Position numbers and translations under genes: made by a program. A DNA stretch of 60,000 nt, taken from assembly GCA_950295325.1 (NCBI GenBank), contig OX485807.1:25951666-26011665 (forward strand), given 5' to 3'. How positions within the stretch are numbered: position 1 is the stretch's first letter; the number at the start of each line of letters is the position of its first letter. This document shows positions 36,601 to 47,710 of the stretch, one piece after another. The stretch is from Polytrichum commune. Taxonomy: Eukaryota; Streptophyta; Polytrichopsida; Polytrichales; Polytrichaceae. Below the pieces are notes generated by a model. That model worked only from the letters and a program-made list of their open reading frames with translations. It searched no databases and had not been told where the DNA came from.

Positions 36601-37903
36601 TCACGAGGGATGGATGAAAAATTACTCATCATTCACCCAAAAATGGATGAAATTGGAAGCCTAACTCTGCCCGATTTCTCTTGGTGGTTTTTCTCCCCTT
36701 ATCTTTTGAAACTCTTCAACCCGATTGTAGGGTGCCCGTTTGTGCACAACATTTGAGCCTCACCGTTGTGTTTAGGGTTTAGGATTGTTTAGGATAACCA
36801 TGAGCTACAATTCTACAAATGAGGTGTACACTCTTGATAGGAATGATTCAGAGCAACTGTCCAAGTTTGTGACAGAACGAACTATATAAGATTCATGACC
36901 AAGCTTAAAGTGTTTCACACTATATGGTTTTGGTCTTCACTAGCATGTAAAGTGATTTTGAATAAAGGATTTTTATGGAGCGGGTGTTGTGTTTGTAAAC
37001 ACACACTCAATCATGTTGTGTTCCATCCTAAGTCTTCTTTTTGTATTTTCACTTTAAGTTTTTGTACTTGGTTTTTGCAATGGTACGTAATTTTTATATT
37101 ATTTTGTTGCCATGCTTTTCCCATCACTTTTGCATTGCATACATTCTTAAATTTGGTTTTTTTAATTAAAAGGAATATAGACTACAAAACATTTCAATGA
37201 CATGGGCATAATAAGTAATGGTAGGGTACAAAAAAATAGGCCATTTTAGAATATTATGTAATTATAGGGAGCTTTTAATTCGTGCCTTGGAGGTAAATAA
37301 CCCCTAAAGAAATACCCCTCCGCCGCACGTGGTACACAAAAATCCTACTGAGTGACCTCCCCGTGGAGAAAATGATGACCTATCGGATGAGGAGATGCTT
37401 GAATTTAATTTTGAGTAAGTTTTAATAAAAATAATTGTTGATTCAATTCATCCATTTCATTAGTTGATTTTTAGTTCTTCAAATTTATTTACATATTTGA
37501 TCAATTTTATTTAAGGAATACGACTAGAAAGAGGACATGTCTCCCATTTTGGACACATAAACAATTCCTACGAAGTCCAAGCCATAGCCTGCGTCTCTCA
37601 TCATATGCTAAGAATGTTGTAATTGCAATATTTAATATCAAAGATTCGGATCCAAATGAAGAATCTTGCTACAATTCCAAACTCAATTCGCAATTTATAG
37701 GTGTTCATATATATATAAATGACGAGGCAAAAGATAGCAACATGTCCAATGCTACTAGTGATGAATAAATATTTGGATTTTATGTCATTTATCCTCCTCA
37801 CCCCTCTTCTTATTAAATCCTAAAATCATAATTCTTTAGGCCAAAATTCCACGGTTATAGGATACTAGTGGCCCAATTACCAAATATTTCACCTTCCTTA
37901 ATG

Positions 37904-37973
37904 CTCACAAGTTACCGCTCATCGCTCGTCACTCATTGCTCACCGCTCACAAGATAGCATTTCCCGGCTACCC
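37904..37973 (-). repeat. right terminal inverted repeat of the giant element
   Basis: In reverse complement it reads GGGTAGCCGGGAAATGCTATC followed by TTGTGAGCGGTGAGCAATGAG and matches the left end. Most differences are transitions. Confidence 0.7.
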
Positions 37974-38640
37974 TATGAGCACATAGACAAAGGACATAGG
38001 TGGGTAAGACATTGACAAGGTACAACTGGGCATGGGGAATTTTGGGGAGAAATCCATTTAAGGACCGTGTGGTTTGTTGGGCAAGATAAGGTGCAGTTGT
38101 CGTTAATGAGACATTTTCGTATTGTGGTGATGGATGAGGGTCAAATTTTGAATGTGTTGGAGGGATTTGTTAATATACATACAAGTTAAATTATGTTATG
38201 CAATCTACACACAAACCCTTGCAATATTTTGCACCACATAACTCTTTGATGTAAGCGACAATATCTACAATCAACAATATAGTGACCACTGAAGATCGGG
38301 GACCTTGTAAAATTTCATGATAATTAGGTGTTTTGGGGTCAAAGACATGACTATTTAGCTTGCAAGGAGAGATTGTTAGCAACTTGACTTGTGCTCAACA
38401 TTAGCGTAGGCAACGTATTGTTTTCGACCAAGGTTGTGTTGTTAGGACACGTGTTCTCTATTTATGCCAAGATTATTAAACTCCTTGAGTCTCATTGAAT
38501 CATGTGCACTTAAATCATGACTCCACAAATTCATCGACTCTGTTTGAATCTTGGAGTCTTAATGGGATGTTTGTATTCATGTGCCTAGGGTAAGGGTCAA
38601 GTCCCATGAACCCGTCAACCCGTCCATTTCCACTTAATGA

Positions 38641-39242
38641 GGGCCACTTCACACATGAGCCAAGAGCCGTGACCTTGTAATGGTGAGGACCCTTGACTCT
38701 CATCCAAAGGCCGTACCATGGGTGTTGGGAAAGCCATTTTATGTAGTCTTTGGCCCTCAAGCATAGTGTGAAGTGAGAATGAACCATGTTGCGGGACCAT
38801 TGCATATTTTGTTGGCGGAAAAAGAGGGGAGGATTTGGTTTAATATAATATGTCTTCAAGTTTATTAATTTAAGATAACTACTTGGTGGTGTTTGTTTTT
38901 CCTGGAATCTGTCTTGGAATATGTCCTGGAATTTGCCATGCAGTCTATCCTGAAATATGTCCTGTTGGAAAAAATATTAAAAAAGTCATGGTCTCCCAGA
39001 ATTTGCGTCAAGCCCACCTCTTGGAGGTGGGTCTGACGCAAATTCCGGTAGACCATGCACCCTTATCCACAACTAGCCATGTAGGACTCCATGTAGACTT
39101 TTCATCCACGAACTTTTCTTTGGGCCTTTAGGCCTTCACCTCCTAGTGTGAAGTGAACTTGGACGGTCTCCGCCTTTTTGACCAATGAGAGCTCTTACAT
39201 TGCCATGGTCAAGGGCCTTCAGCCTTGTGTGTGAAGTGGCCC
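38641..39242. mobile_element. GGGCCACTTCACACA-type TIR element, copy B (inverted to copy A)
   Basis: About 602 bp with ends GGGCCACTTCACACA (left) and its inverse TGTGTGAAGTGGCCC (right). The interior matches copy A in reverse. The internal near-palindrome is at about 38987-39056, with arms of about 30 bases. TGA flanks both ends, a possible 3-bp duplication, but this is not shared by the other copies. Confidence 0.78.
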
Positions 39243-40104
39243 TGAATGCGTCCCGCATAATTGACGTGTTGGACAAGCCCCTTGGCATCGTACCACATAA
39301 ACAAGGACCCCAAGAAAGGTTAAAAGCGAGATGGATTGGGTCTAAACTCATGGGACGGTGTAATTACCTGCTACTCCGGATTACATTAGCCTCTTGATCA
39401 ACAAGTACAATCATTTTAAACTTTCTCAACCGGTCACTTTGGTGCCACACGTGCCCCAATCAATGCTTGCTTGCATAAAAGCGCAAAAGAAAATGGGCGG
39501 ACCCGTGACCGATTTCTCCACATGGAGGTGCACACTTCATTGGATGTTCCAATATTGTTACTCATGTTGCCTAATGACATCAATTTTTAATGTCTTGACC
39601 GGTACATGGATTGTAGTGTTTACTTGAAGGTTTTTTTTAAATAAAATAAAATAAAACAATGTAATTTGATTGAAAACATAATATTTATTGCACTCCGTAG
39701 ATGAAATCACCATACATCCAAATTATGGTTTACAACCATCAAACAAGTGACGAGCGTGTACATGTTTTTCGGTTAAAGAATAAATTTCTTGTTGAATGAT
39801 CATATATGTCCTCCTATCTTTGTTGACTATTGAGCCCTAAAGTGATTTAACACAATTTGAACACATAAGTTTCCAATCTTCTTCAACACGTGTCATTGTC
39901 ATGTATTTTCAAATTCCTACCCAACCACTCACCCCTCATACAAGTGTTTGAATTGGATACGAGTAACTAAATTAGGCCCACTTAATTTAACTTGGGAAAA
40001 CCTATATTGATATGAGCAATTAGGTTGCCTCTTTACCCATGAAAACTTCCTTGAGTCAAAATCAAATTATAATAAACACATAACTTTGTTTAGTCATCCA
40101 TCTA
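39243..40104. other. intergenic, no gene seen
   Basis: No coding region is supported. From about 40015 the sequence (AATTAGGTTGCCTC, TCAAAATCA-AT-A, ACATAACTTTGTTTAGTCATC) matches 10747-10845. This match resumes after the pogo-like insertion, at about 40720-40830, matching 10845-10950. Confidence 0.55.
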
Positions 40105-40719
40105 CAGTAATCTCCCGCTTAAGTATGCACCCATTTAAGTACACATCCCGGTTAAGTGCGCAATTTTTTTGACAAAAATTAGGGTTTATATGTTATTGTT
40201 CGAACATGTCATGCAGAGTCATTTGCCGTGAATGCATGAATTTTTCACGCTTGACATTCAATGTCAGTTTGTTAACATTTCGCTAAAACGTCTCAAACGA
40301 TCGTCGCAATATGTCATACGTCTGTCCAACTTCCGTTTGAACGTTGGAGCAAAGCAATTGGCTGTCAATGTTGAGGACAGTGTTGTATATAGCTTCAAAG
40401 CCTTTGAAGTCGGTAGCACTTTTAGATCTAGCAAATGTCTTGATAAGTTGGATTTCGTCATCGATAGATGGTTCTTCCGAGGTTGTCAAAGCTTGTCCAT
40501 CACCATCAAGCCTCAATGGGAAGGGATCGAACAAAACCAGTGGCTTTGTGAGCACCCTAACTTGCACTCTTCAGGGATAAGCTAGATGGGTAATAAACAA
40601 TTACTTTTTATGATTACCCCAATCTAGAACATTGACGATATGAATAAAGTACGCACCTACCAACTAAGAGCGCACCAATGGCTCCGGTTCAAAGTGCGTA
40701 CTTAAGCGGGGGAACACTA
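40105..40719. mobile_element. pogo/Tigger-like (Tc1/mariner) element, internally deleted
   Basis: A 615-bp element with ends CAGTAATCTCCCGCTTAAGT and, in reverse complement, TAGTGTTCCCCCGCTTAAGT, each followed by A(T/C)GCAC, flanked by TA on both sides. The GCTTAAGT-type end is characteristic of pogo-like elements. The related site at about 10838-10850 reads straight through without the insert, so this is a true insertion. On the minus strand 40567-40283 is an open 94-aa frame (IDDEIQLIKTFARSK..., C-terminal LRRSFETF) that could be the tail of the transposase; that assignment is weak. Confidence 0.78.
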
Positions 40720-40797
40720 TAACAACCACAAAATAACACACACATAGATATTGTGGAAATAATAAATCAAGATAGTGTGGAATGCCAATAAATGAAT

Positions 40798-40812
40798 TGG
40801 GGGGGGGGGGGG
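40798..40812 (+). repeat. G homopolymer run
   Basis: About fourteen G in a row; possible sequencing or assembly trouble spot. Confidence 0.9.
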
Positions 40813-41046
40813 ACCCTAATTGCACGTGATGTAAGATAGGTGTAGAGAATACACCGATTGGGTGGGTGGGTAGTTGCCATTATAAGTTACAACTCCAAAT
40901 TGTCACCTTACTTTATCACATCGAATCCTTGTCACGGGACTTATCATGTGATAATGAAGGAGTGCACAAGTGTACCACATGGGGACATGCCAGCCTTACG
41001 ACTCCATGCTACCTCACCAACTTATAAAGCACTATACTACGCGACA

Positions 41047-41090
41047 ATTAATAATAGTAATAGTAATAATAATAATAATACCAATAATAA
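41047..41090 (+). repeat. (TAA)n-like microsatellite
   Basis: Imperfect AATAATAGTAATA repeats. Confidence 0.85.
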
Positions 41091-41825
41091 TGACGACAAT
41101 GTTGTCAATAAAGTTATACAAAAGTGATGGCTAAGATGAGACCTAGCTACCCTTCCTCATGCACCCACTATAGATGGCGGTACTCACAAAGGCGTATCAT
41201 GTGAGGACACCTATCGATTTGCACGCGTTTATGTTTGAGTTGTACATATGGCAAGGCTAATGGAACACCAAATACCACGACACATGTCACCATGAGATTG
41301 GATTATGTGCTAAACACAAGGACATTGTTCTAGGTTAGGGGCAAGCCCCACGGCCGGCAGCGGCAATAAATCTTGCCCGCTGGTTGGCTCCTTCGACCCC
41401 GCCTCACCACACGGTTGGTAGTTTTAACAAAGGCAGGGTGAGCTGGCGAGGAATTTTTGCTGAGCAAACTACCATGCACTTCCACCTGAAAGCCCGGCTA
41501 GTACGGAGTTTTTCATGGGAGGGCCCACCCCGGGGAGCGACAGGTCAGCTCCCCGCCCTCCTCCACCCTCCTTCCTGCACCCTCCCTTCTCCAGCACCCT
41601 GTTCCCGGATCCAGCAAGCTCCCGCAAGACGAGGCGAGCTCCACCGGCAAATTTCGATCCGCCCCCACCACTGTATGGATGTTATCCCCTCCGCCCGCCT
41701 GCAGCACCGCCTTCGCCGTCCCCCCCCCCCCCCTCCGTTTTTTTTTTTTTTTTTTGGTCTTGTTGGATTTTTCTTGAACCCTTGGTGTTGTGCAAAATTT
41801 TGTTGTATTTGTGTGTTTCACTGTC

Positions 41826-43409
41826 ATGGATTCACAGGGACCTCCACCCCATGTCGGTGCCGCCCATGTGAATGATGTCCCCGTTGGCAATCCTCCTAGC
41901 AGAGGGTCCGAATTTCGTGTGCAGGGGCAAGCCATACCACCTGCTCCATTTTTTGGCACTTATCTACACCTGAGTGCTCAAATGCCGTTTCTCTTTCCGC
42001 AATCCTTCATGCCTCCACTTGCGGGGGTGGGCTTTCCACCTCCCAGCCAAGGCGGTCCTAGCGCCACCGTGGATCTGACGGCAGGCTTTCAAAAGCGTGA
42101 TCCGCAAGAATGTGTTGCAGACTAGTCCAAATCGACCAAGAAACGGAGAATTGCTCGGAAAAAGCTGGAAATCATTCAATTGGATGATGTGAAGGTTGAC
42201 GTGGACATCTTGAAGAGTGCCGGGGATTGGAAGGACCACTGGGTCATCCAATTGATCACCATCCGAGGAGAGATGCATAGCACTTTCTCCTCGCCGCCGA
42301 AGCAAGGTATTATTCGGATTTGGCTTTTGTTTTTGTGTTTCGTTGGTTTTTTTTTTTTGCAATGTGAACCCACCCATCCTCGGTCCAAATAGTTTCACCA
42401 CCTGCAGGTAGGTGCAGCCACAAGTTATTTTCTCAGTCTCCCAGCAGCTATTTTTTCAACCAGCACCAGATTTTCGAGAGGGTCATGTTTTCGCACCCAG
42501 CTGCTGTTAGCCCAGGCAGCTGCTGTCAATGTAGAACGGCTACATTTCAGCAGACTACTAGACAGGGACACAGTCTGCCGGAATTGGAAGCTCTTGGCTC
42601 TCAGTCCTGGACTCTGCGATTTCAGCAAGTCTGCGAGGGTATATTGTAACCTATTTCTATAAATTTCAGCTTTGATGCAGGGTACATGTCCCTTCTGCAG
42701 CACTGGTAGTAGAGTCACAACAGTTTTTGCTGCAAGTTTTTTTTTCTTTCTAGCACGTAAATATGCTCGACATTTCTGGTTTTTTTTTGTTTCAGTGACC
42801 CTTTCGCTTCCTTCTCACATGTATTTGAATGAACAACACAGTTAATTGGCGTGGAACGTGGAATGTGGAATGTGCGTTGGTCTTTCCCATACAATTATTT
42901 CTCACATTCCGGAGTTGTTTTTAGGTGTTGACAATTGGTCTCGGCTTCATACGAAGCTTGTTTCAATGTGTCTGGATTTCGCGAAGGATAGTGAGGCATG
43001 CCGGAAGAAATGGAGTGTCATCTACAACGATTACAAAGAAGACAAGGCAATGAACCTGAAGTCCGGTTTGCAAAGATCCGAAAAATGCCGGTGGTACCAA
43101 TTGGTGGACGAGTTCATGTTTGATAGAGCGAACGTTGTCTCGCATGCCCATGCGAGTGCAATGGATGGAGATGGAGTGAAGTACACAATTACCTCGGAGA
43201 CAAACACCACAGAGCAGAGGAGCGGGGAGAGCACATCCAAATCTCTAGAGCCAAAGCGGAAGGATGAAATATTCTTGGAGCGATGCATAGGAGAGATTAG
43301 GGAGAGTAGCAAGAGCTTAATGGACAGTTTGAAGGCCAATGATGACATAAAGATGGCTTTATTGATGAGCATGCAACAAACGATGAAAAAATTAGTGGAC
43401 AAGTTGTAG
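41826..43409 (+). pseudogene. Harbinger MYB/SANT-like (trihelix-type) accessory protein
   Basis: Two exons, 41826-42306 and 42925-43409, join in phase 1 to give ~321 aa with one in-frame TAG at 42123-42125 (CAG to TAG would explain it). Exon 1 starts with a Pro-rich region and then a basic patch (STKKRRIARKK). The MYB-like helices span the junction (DWKDHWVIQLI ... GVDNWSRLHTKLV ... ACRKKWSVIYNDYKEDK), followed by a C-terminal coiled helical tail. In this superfamily the MYB-like protein helps import the transposase and bind the ends. The G after 42306 begins an intron with GTATTA and ends TTTTTAG. Confidence 0.82.
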
Positions 43410-43590
43410 GTGGCCTTGTAGTGACTTATGCTAGGCTAATCAACGTCCACGGGAAACGTCTCCACAACGCATGCCTTTGTTTTGGCCATCCATAGACTTC
43501 TTGCAATGTCATTTTTCCTTGCATTCATCTCTTTGGTTGTCTTACATCTTGTGCCCATTGAAATTTGAAATTCTCTCGCGGCTTCTTATT

Positions 43591-44855
43591 TTATGTACTC
43601 CAAGATTTCTCTGCAACTCTCCTTGATACCAGCCAAGCTGTGCAAAGCATGGTTGGCCACGCAAGCTTTTCTTGTCTTGAGGGCCCCGGAACTGCCGAGA
43701 GTGGCAAACCATTGTGGACATCCTCCGATGTCTCGTGCATCCACTCGTTTTTCCAAAAGGTATCCCCCCAAATGATGCACATGTTGTGCAAAACCAGGCA
43801 CGTGCTAACCACAGCAAGCACATTCTTTAAATGCACGTCAATCCTCTTTAACAAAATTCCCCATCTGCCCTTGAGCATCCCAAATGCTCGTTCAATGCAC
43901 ATGCGGGTGGAGCTCTGTACAAAATTCCAGTGGTATTCCTCCCCGATTAAACCGTCCTTATGTCCCCTAAACGGTGCCAATATCCAAGGGCGACATGGGT
44001 AAGCTGCATCGTCCACCAACGCGAACGGTGCGAGCTTTCCAACCTCGCAAAATTGACCGATCACGGTTCTCCCCCAGAGGTTCGCATCGTGCATTGATCC
44101 AACCCAGCCTATATCAAAATCCCATAACAAACACATGCTTTCTGGTTGTAGTAATCGGGAGCATGCAGGCGAGGTGCGACGATGGGTATGTGCGAATTGT
44201 CCACCGCACCCACCACATATGGAATTTGGTGCAAGCTTTCAAATTCGCGAGCGAAATTCTCCATGGTGGTGGTCAAAGGCCACCTAATATATTTTTTTAG
44301 TAGCACCACTCTCATGGCACTAGTAAATTGTGACACTGCCAATTAGCTTGTGGAAAGGCCAATTCTATACAATTCAGCAATGTTCTGCATGGAATTCCCT
44401 GTGGCTAGCCTCGAGATCGACACGGCCACCTTCACTTCGACTGGAATTGTCGATCTCATGTTGGTATCTTGTCTCCGCAAGGTCAGCGCAAGAGTGGAAC
44501 ACAAGTACTCGAACGTCGAAACGTCCATTCGCATGCGTCCCTTGAACTCCCTCGCATTGAACGAGCCGAGGAGGTTGCGATCAAAGAACCCGGGTTGTTG
44601 CATCTCTTTCTCATGGGCCCACAAACGCCGGGGCCGCCTCGCACGCGCTCGCATGAATCCCTGCACCGCAATCGACATGGAACACATTTGTTGCCAATGC
44701 CATACCGAAATCACACCTTCATCTAATGACAAACTCTCCATTGTGCAGTACAGTGACAATTGCAAGAGAAGGAGAGCCATAAGCTGCTGCACATCGTCGT
44801 CCATCTTCGCAGCCTCTGTGGATATGGCAGAGAAGTTGCTGCCTTGAAACAACAC
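43591..44855 (-). pseudogene. PIF/Harbinger DDE transposase (HARBI1-type), decayed
   Basis: Reads leftwards from an ATG at 44855. An N-terminal helical region (FKGRMRMDVSTFEYLCSTLA, then VEVKVAVSISRLATGNSM) is followed by the DDE_4 nuclease core: VVGAVDNSHIPI with the first Asp, GSMHDANLWGRT and VDDAAYPCRPWIL with the second, and SSTRMCIERAFGMLKGRWGI with the Glu. A TAA at 44343-44345 breaks the frame, and a frameshift or small deletion occurs at about 44109-44136. The C-terminal ~60 residues after HNMCI look atypical. It is convergent with the MYB-like gene, about 180 bp apart. Confidence 0.88.
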
Positions 44856-45220
44856 TAAAGCGAAATGGCAGTATGTTGGACAGTGTGCAGGGGTCTGGAG
44901 GCAATCTGCTGGTTTCGGAGCTTGTTGTTCTGCGGAGCTTGCTGGCTACCAGTGCCAACTGCAACTTCTCGGCAGCTGCAACAAGCGAGTCGGCTCCTTC
45001 CTGCCATGTGGTAACAACACCCTAGGCAGGGTGAGGTGGCTATTAGGGTCCTATGGCAGGGCCTAGCCTGCAGGGCCCAGGGAGCTGCCCTTCGTGTGGC
45101 TTCGGCCTTAGTAGCCAACACAATAAATTGGGAGGCCGTATACAATTGTTTCAACTTCATAGAAAAGTATTGTATTCTTTATTTTGATATGTTGTAGAGG
45201 TATGTATGTCTGAAAGTAAA

Positions 45221-46475
45221 GGGCCACTTCACACACGAGACTGAGAGCCCGTGACCATTACACTTCAAGCACTCTCATTGGTGGAAAAGGGTGGAGCCGG
45301 TCCGAGTCCGCTTCGCACTACGCTTGAGGGACCCATGGAGTATGTGAATGCAAAATGGATGTAAAGTCTACATGGATTCCTACATGGCATCAAATGGATC
45401 ATGGTTCATGGTCACTTGGACTCTAATCACTATATTCGTTAATTTGGGACTTTTTCGGCATTTTGAGACAGTTACAAATATAAGAACATGGATAAAATCA
45501 CATAGATATTGGAGAATGTTGTAAGATGCAAATACTTTGAAGCGGGTGTTCATATCAAGAACCCAATTAAGAACTCATATCAAGATGGTTTAGGCCCAGG
45601 GAGTGCACTGTTCAAGTACTGTATTTATACACGTGGGTGCACAAAAGGGGTATTATTTAAAACAAGCATGTACAAAATGTACGTACAAGAGACATATTGC
45701 TATTAAGCAAGAAGTAGATATACATGAGGCTATAGAAAAATATATGTAAAGTACGCATTTACGCGTTTACGCGTTCAAGTTAGACCTGGACCAAGAATCA
45801 TGTGTTTTTTCATCCACTAAGTAACGACTTTATAACTAAAAATCCATGATTTGATATTATACATATAATAGGGCCATATTTTTGCATTTCCAAACATTTG
45901 TACACATGTTATATACAATTTCTGTATTTGTTTTTGGACCCTTGTGTATGTATGGAAATGTATTTTGAAGCAATGAGATTTGTAAGTATATTGCTTGATT
46001 TTAGCAAAAATAAAATGTATACAGGGGTATTTTAATAAGGGGCATGCACGCACGTGATGCTTGGTTTTAATGAATAGTGCACACCCTGGGGGTTTAGGTA
46101 GGACGACCCAAACATTAGACCATGTTGTTGTGGTCCATATATTAATTTGAGACAAGAGAAAGTCTCAAATTAACGAATATAGTGATTCTATTCGAAAACT
46201 ACCTCTTGGAGGTAGGCCTAACACAAAACCGGGAGACCATGGCACTCTGGACGTTCACAACTGTTGATTTATTCTATTGTATCATGTGTGAGGACCCTCA
46301 TGAATAGAAATTCATTGAAATAGCATTTGGTTGAGGTCTTGGTCACATATGACTTCACACTACACTTGAGGGCCCTACCTGATTTTGGAGGTGACTTGGG
46401 ACGGCCTTTGGGCACATTCTTTTGGGCTCTCACAATTTCATGGGCACGGCTCTTGGCTAGTGTGTGAAGTGGCCC
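45221..46475. mobile_element. GGGCCACTTCACACA-type TIR element, copy C (composite)
   Basis: The ends GGGCCACTTCACACACGAG and (right, reverse complement) AGGGCCACTTCACACACTAG bracket 1255 bp, twice the length of copies A and B. TAAA flanks both sides. Internal blocks AATCACTATATTCGTTAATTT (about 45432) and its inverse (about 46168) mirror each other, and half of the GGTCTCCC palindrome appears at about 46200-46240. This suggests another sequence has inserted in the middle. No coding capacity is recognised. Confidence 0.65.
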
Positions 46476-47710
46476 TAAAACCAATTTTAAAGTGATGCAT
46501 GTTATATTCAATCCTAAAATTGAATTGTAAACAAGTGAGTGTGACGGGTGCATTGTGTGAGACAAAGTTTTTGAAAATCGCTATTCATATGTGGCATTAA
46601 GTATACGATAGGATCGTAGTGAGCAATTGTAGTGACGGTGTAAGAAGGATGTAAGAATTAATGTACGAAGGTTGTAAGATTGAATGGATTGGAGTCTATA
46701 AGATTGAAGAAGTATGGTGTTGTGAATGCGTGCTTGTGATTTAGAGATATATTGAAGGTAGTTGTAAATAAAGCGGATAACACCATGGGTTCAATCGCAA
46801 ACCAAAGGTTTATGAGAATTAACAAAAAGTCACCCTAGTATTTTGAATGCTTAAATTACCATACACAAAGGGTGATGTCAGAATATTAAAAATCGGCTTT
46901 CTAGCTTGTCCTACTAGGATGGGTGGGCCACGCTAGCCTTGCATAAGTTGATCCAAGAATTAGAGTAGCATGTCCAATGCGCAAACCCTACTCTAGATCC
47001 CAAAATTTCCTAAAGAGTAGGTCTCAAAAGTTTCACACAACTTTCAAAATAAGTAGCGATGCACAATGAGTTAATGAGCTCTTAATAGAAAGTTTTCTCA
47101 AAGAAGGATCATACCCACAATTCATTCCTCTTTGAGGGACTTTACAAATAACTCTATTAAGTCGGATATTGGGGTCCACCAAACATGCCCAACTTGGTGA
47201 TGAATTTGTTATGCACATTTGCAATCCTACCCTATATTTTTCAAAATTTTCTCTCTCTTTCTCTTTCTTTTTAAGTGTTCGCATAAACCCTCCCCAAACC
47301 GTTATGATGTTAAACCGAAACCTTTATATATCGGGAACATCGTCCAATCTCATCGTGATATGTGTCTATATATGTCCGTTCTTAACTACAAGCACCTTGC
47401 CACATACCACTCAAACATAGGTGTCCATTAAAGGAGAGTTGCCACATAATGCCCACGTACCTTAACTATCACACTTGAAGCGGTTGTGTGTAACAAAAGA
47501 TAAACTCCTTGAGCATTGGCTTCGTCTACAACTTCCTATATTTTTAGCCGACCAAAGAATCCCCTTTTTATGGTGATGACGTGGGCTCATTGGCCGATGA
47601 CTTGGCTTCATGTATTCTTACCTACCTCCAAAAGGGCCACATTGGGTTCTATTAGTCAACCCAAGCCCTCTCCCTCTATTATTGAGAACACGCAAAGAAA
47701 ATATTTCTAT
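46476..47710. other. intergenic, no gene seen
   Basis: No supported coding region. A 16-base block at about 46898-46913 (CTTGTCCTACTAGGAT) is the inverse of one at about 8108-8123, pointing to a shared dispersed repeat. Confidence 0.5.

Larger units (their letters stand above)
27055..37768 (+). pseudogene. decayed multi-exon gene with N4/N6 DNA-methyltransferase-like C-terminal region
   Basis: Coding-like blocks on the plus strand: 27055-27162 (acidic start, donor AAG/GTAAGT); 28963-29460 (acceptor TTTAG, continuing in phase, with stops); then, past the inserted hAT, 33742-33865, 33957-34138, 34188-34261, 34375-34860, 34890-35213, 35566-35870, 35916-36323 and 37517-37768 (ends at TAA). Several need single-base shifts in A or T runs. 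The block at 35916-36323 has PWRGPYKKLPHFFQDLIELF then GRIVDLTCSTRASI and HLAFEGDNDMF. This matches the motif X/motif I order of beta-class amino-MTases (family pattern: D-x-F-x-G-x-G, then an acidic residue in the next strand), with the glycines of motif I degraded. No DPPY-type motif IV was found upstream. The MTase call rests on this block alone; the rest is unrecognised. Confidence 0.55.
19416..37973. mobile_element. giant two-gene MULE-like transposon (candidate), ~18.5 kb
   Basis: Seen: inverted ends at 19416-19476 and 37904-37973, with about 42 of 54 core positions identical and no gap. A SWIM-type transposase pseudogene ends 270 bp inside the left terminus. A divergently oriented methyltransferase-like pseudogene ends 205 bp inside the right terminus. 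TATGA abuts both ends (19411-19415 and 37974-37978), which could be a short target duplication, but MULEs usually make 8-11 bp, so the exact borders are uncertain. Removing the nested hAT leaves ~14.4 kb. Inferred: one element with two outward-reading genes transcribed from a shared centre. The alternative is two related elements, each showing one end. Both genes carry many stops, so the element is dead. Confidence 0.6.
41338..45107. mobile_element. PIF/Harbinger transposon with both genes
   Basis: A ~3.77-kb element flanked by TTA on both sides (41335-41337 and 45108-45110), the usual PIF/Harbinger duplication. The ends are diverged inverted repeats: GGGGCAAGCCCCACGG on the left against GGCCGAAGCCACACGA from the right, 17 of 24 matching by eye. 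It contains a MYB/SANT-like gene (plus strand) and a DDE transposase gene (minus strand) that converge. The interior is GC-richer than its surroundings. Both genes carry disabling changes. Confidence 0.75.

Noticed and set aside
40232-40585. Plus-strand 117-codon frame in the pogo-like element
   Set aside because: The antisense frame looks more like a transposase tail; the plus-strand frame appears to be its shadow.
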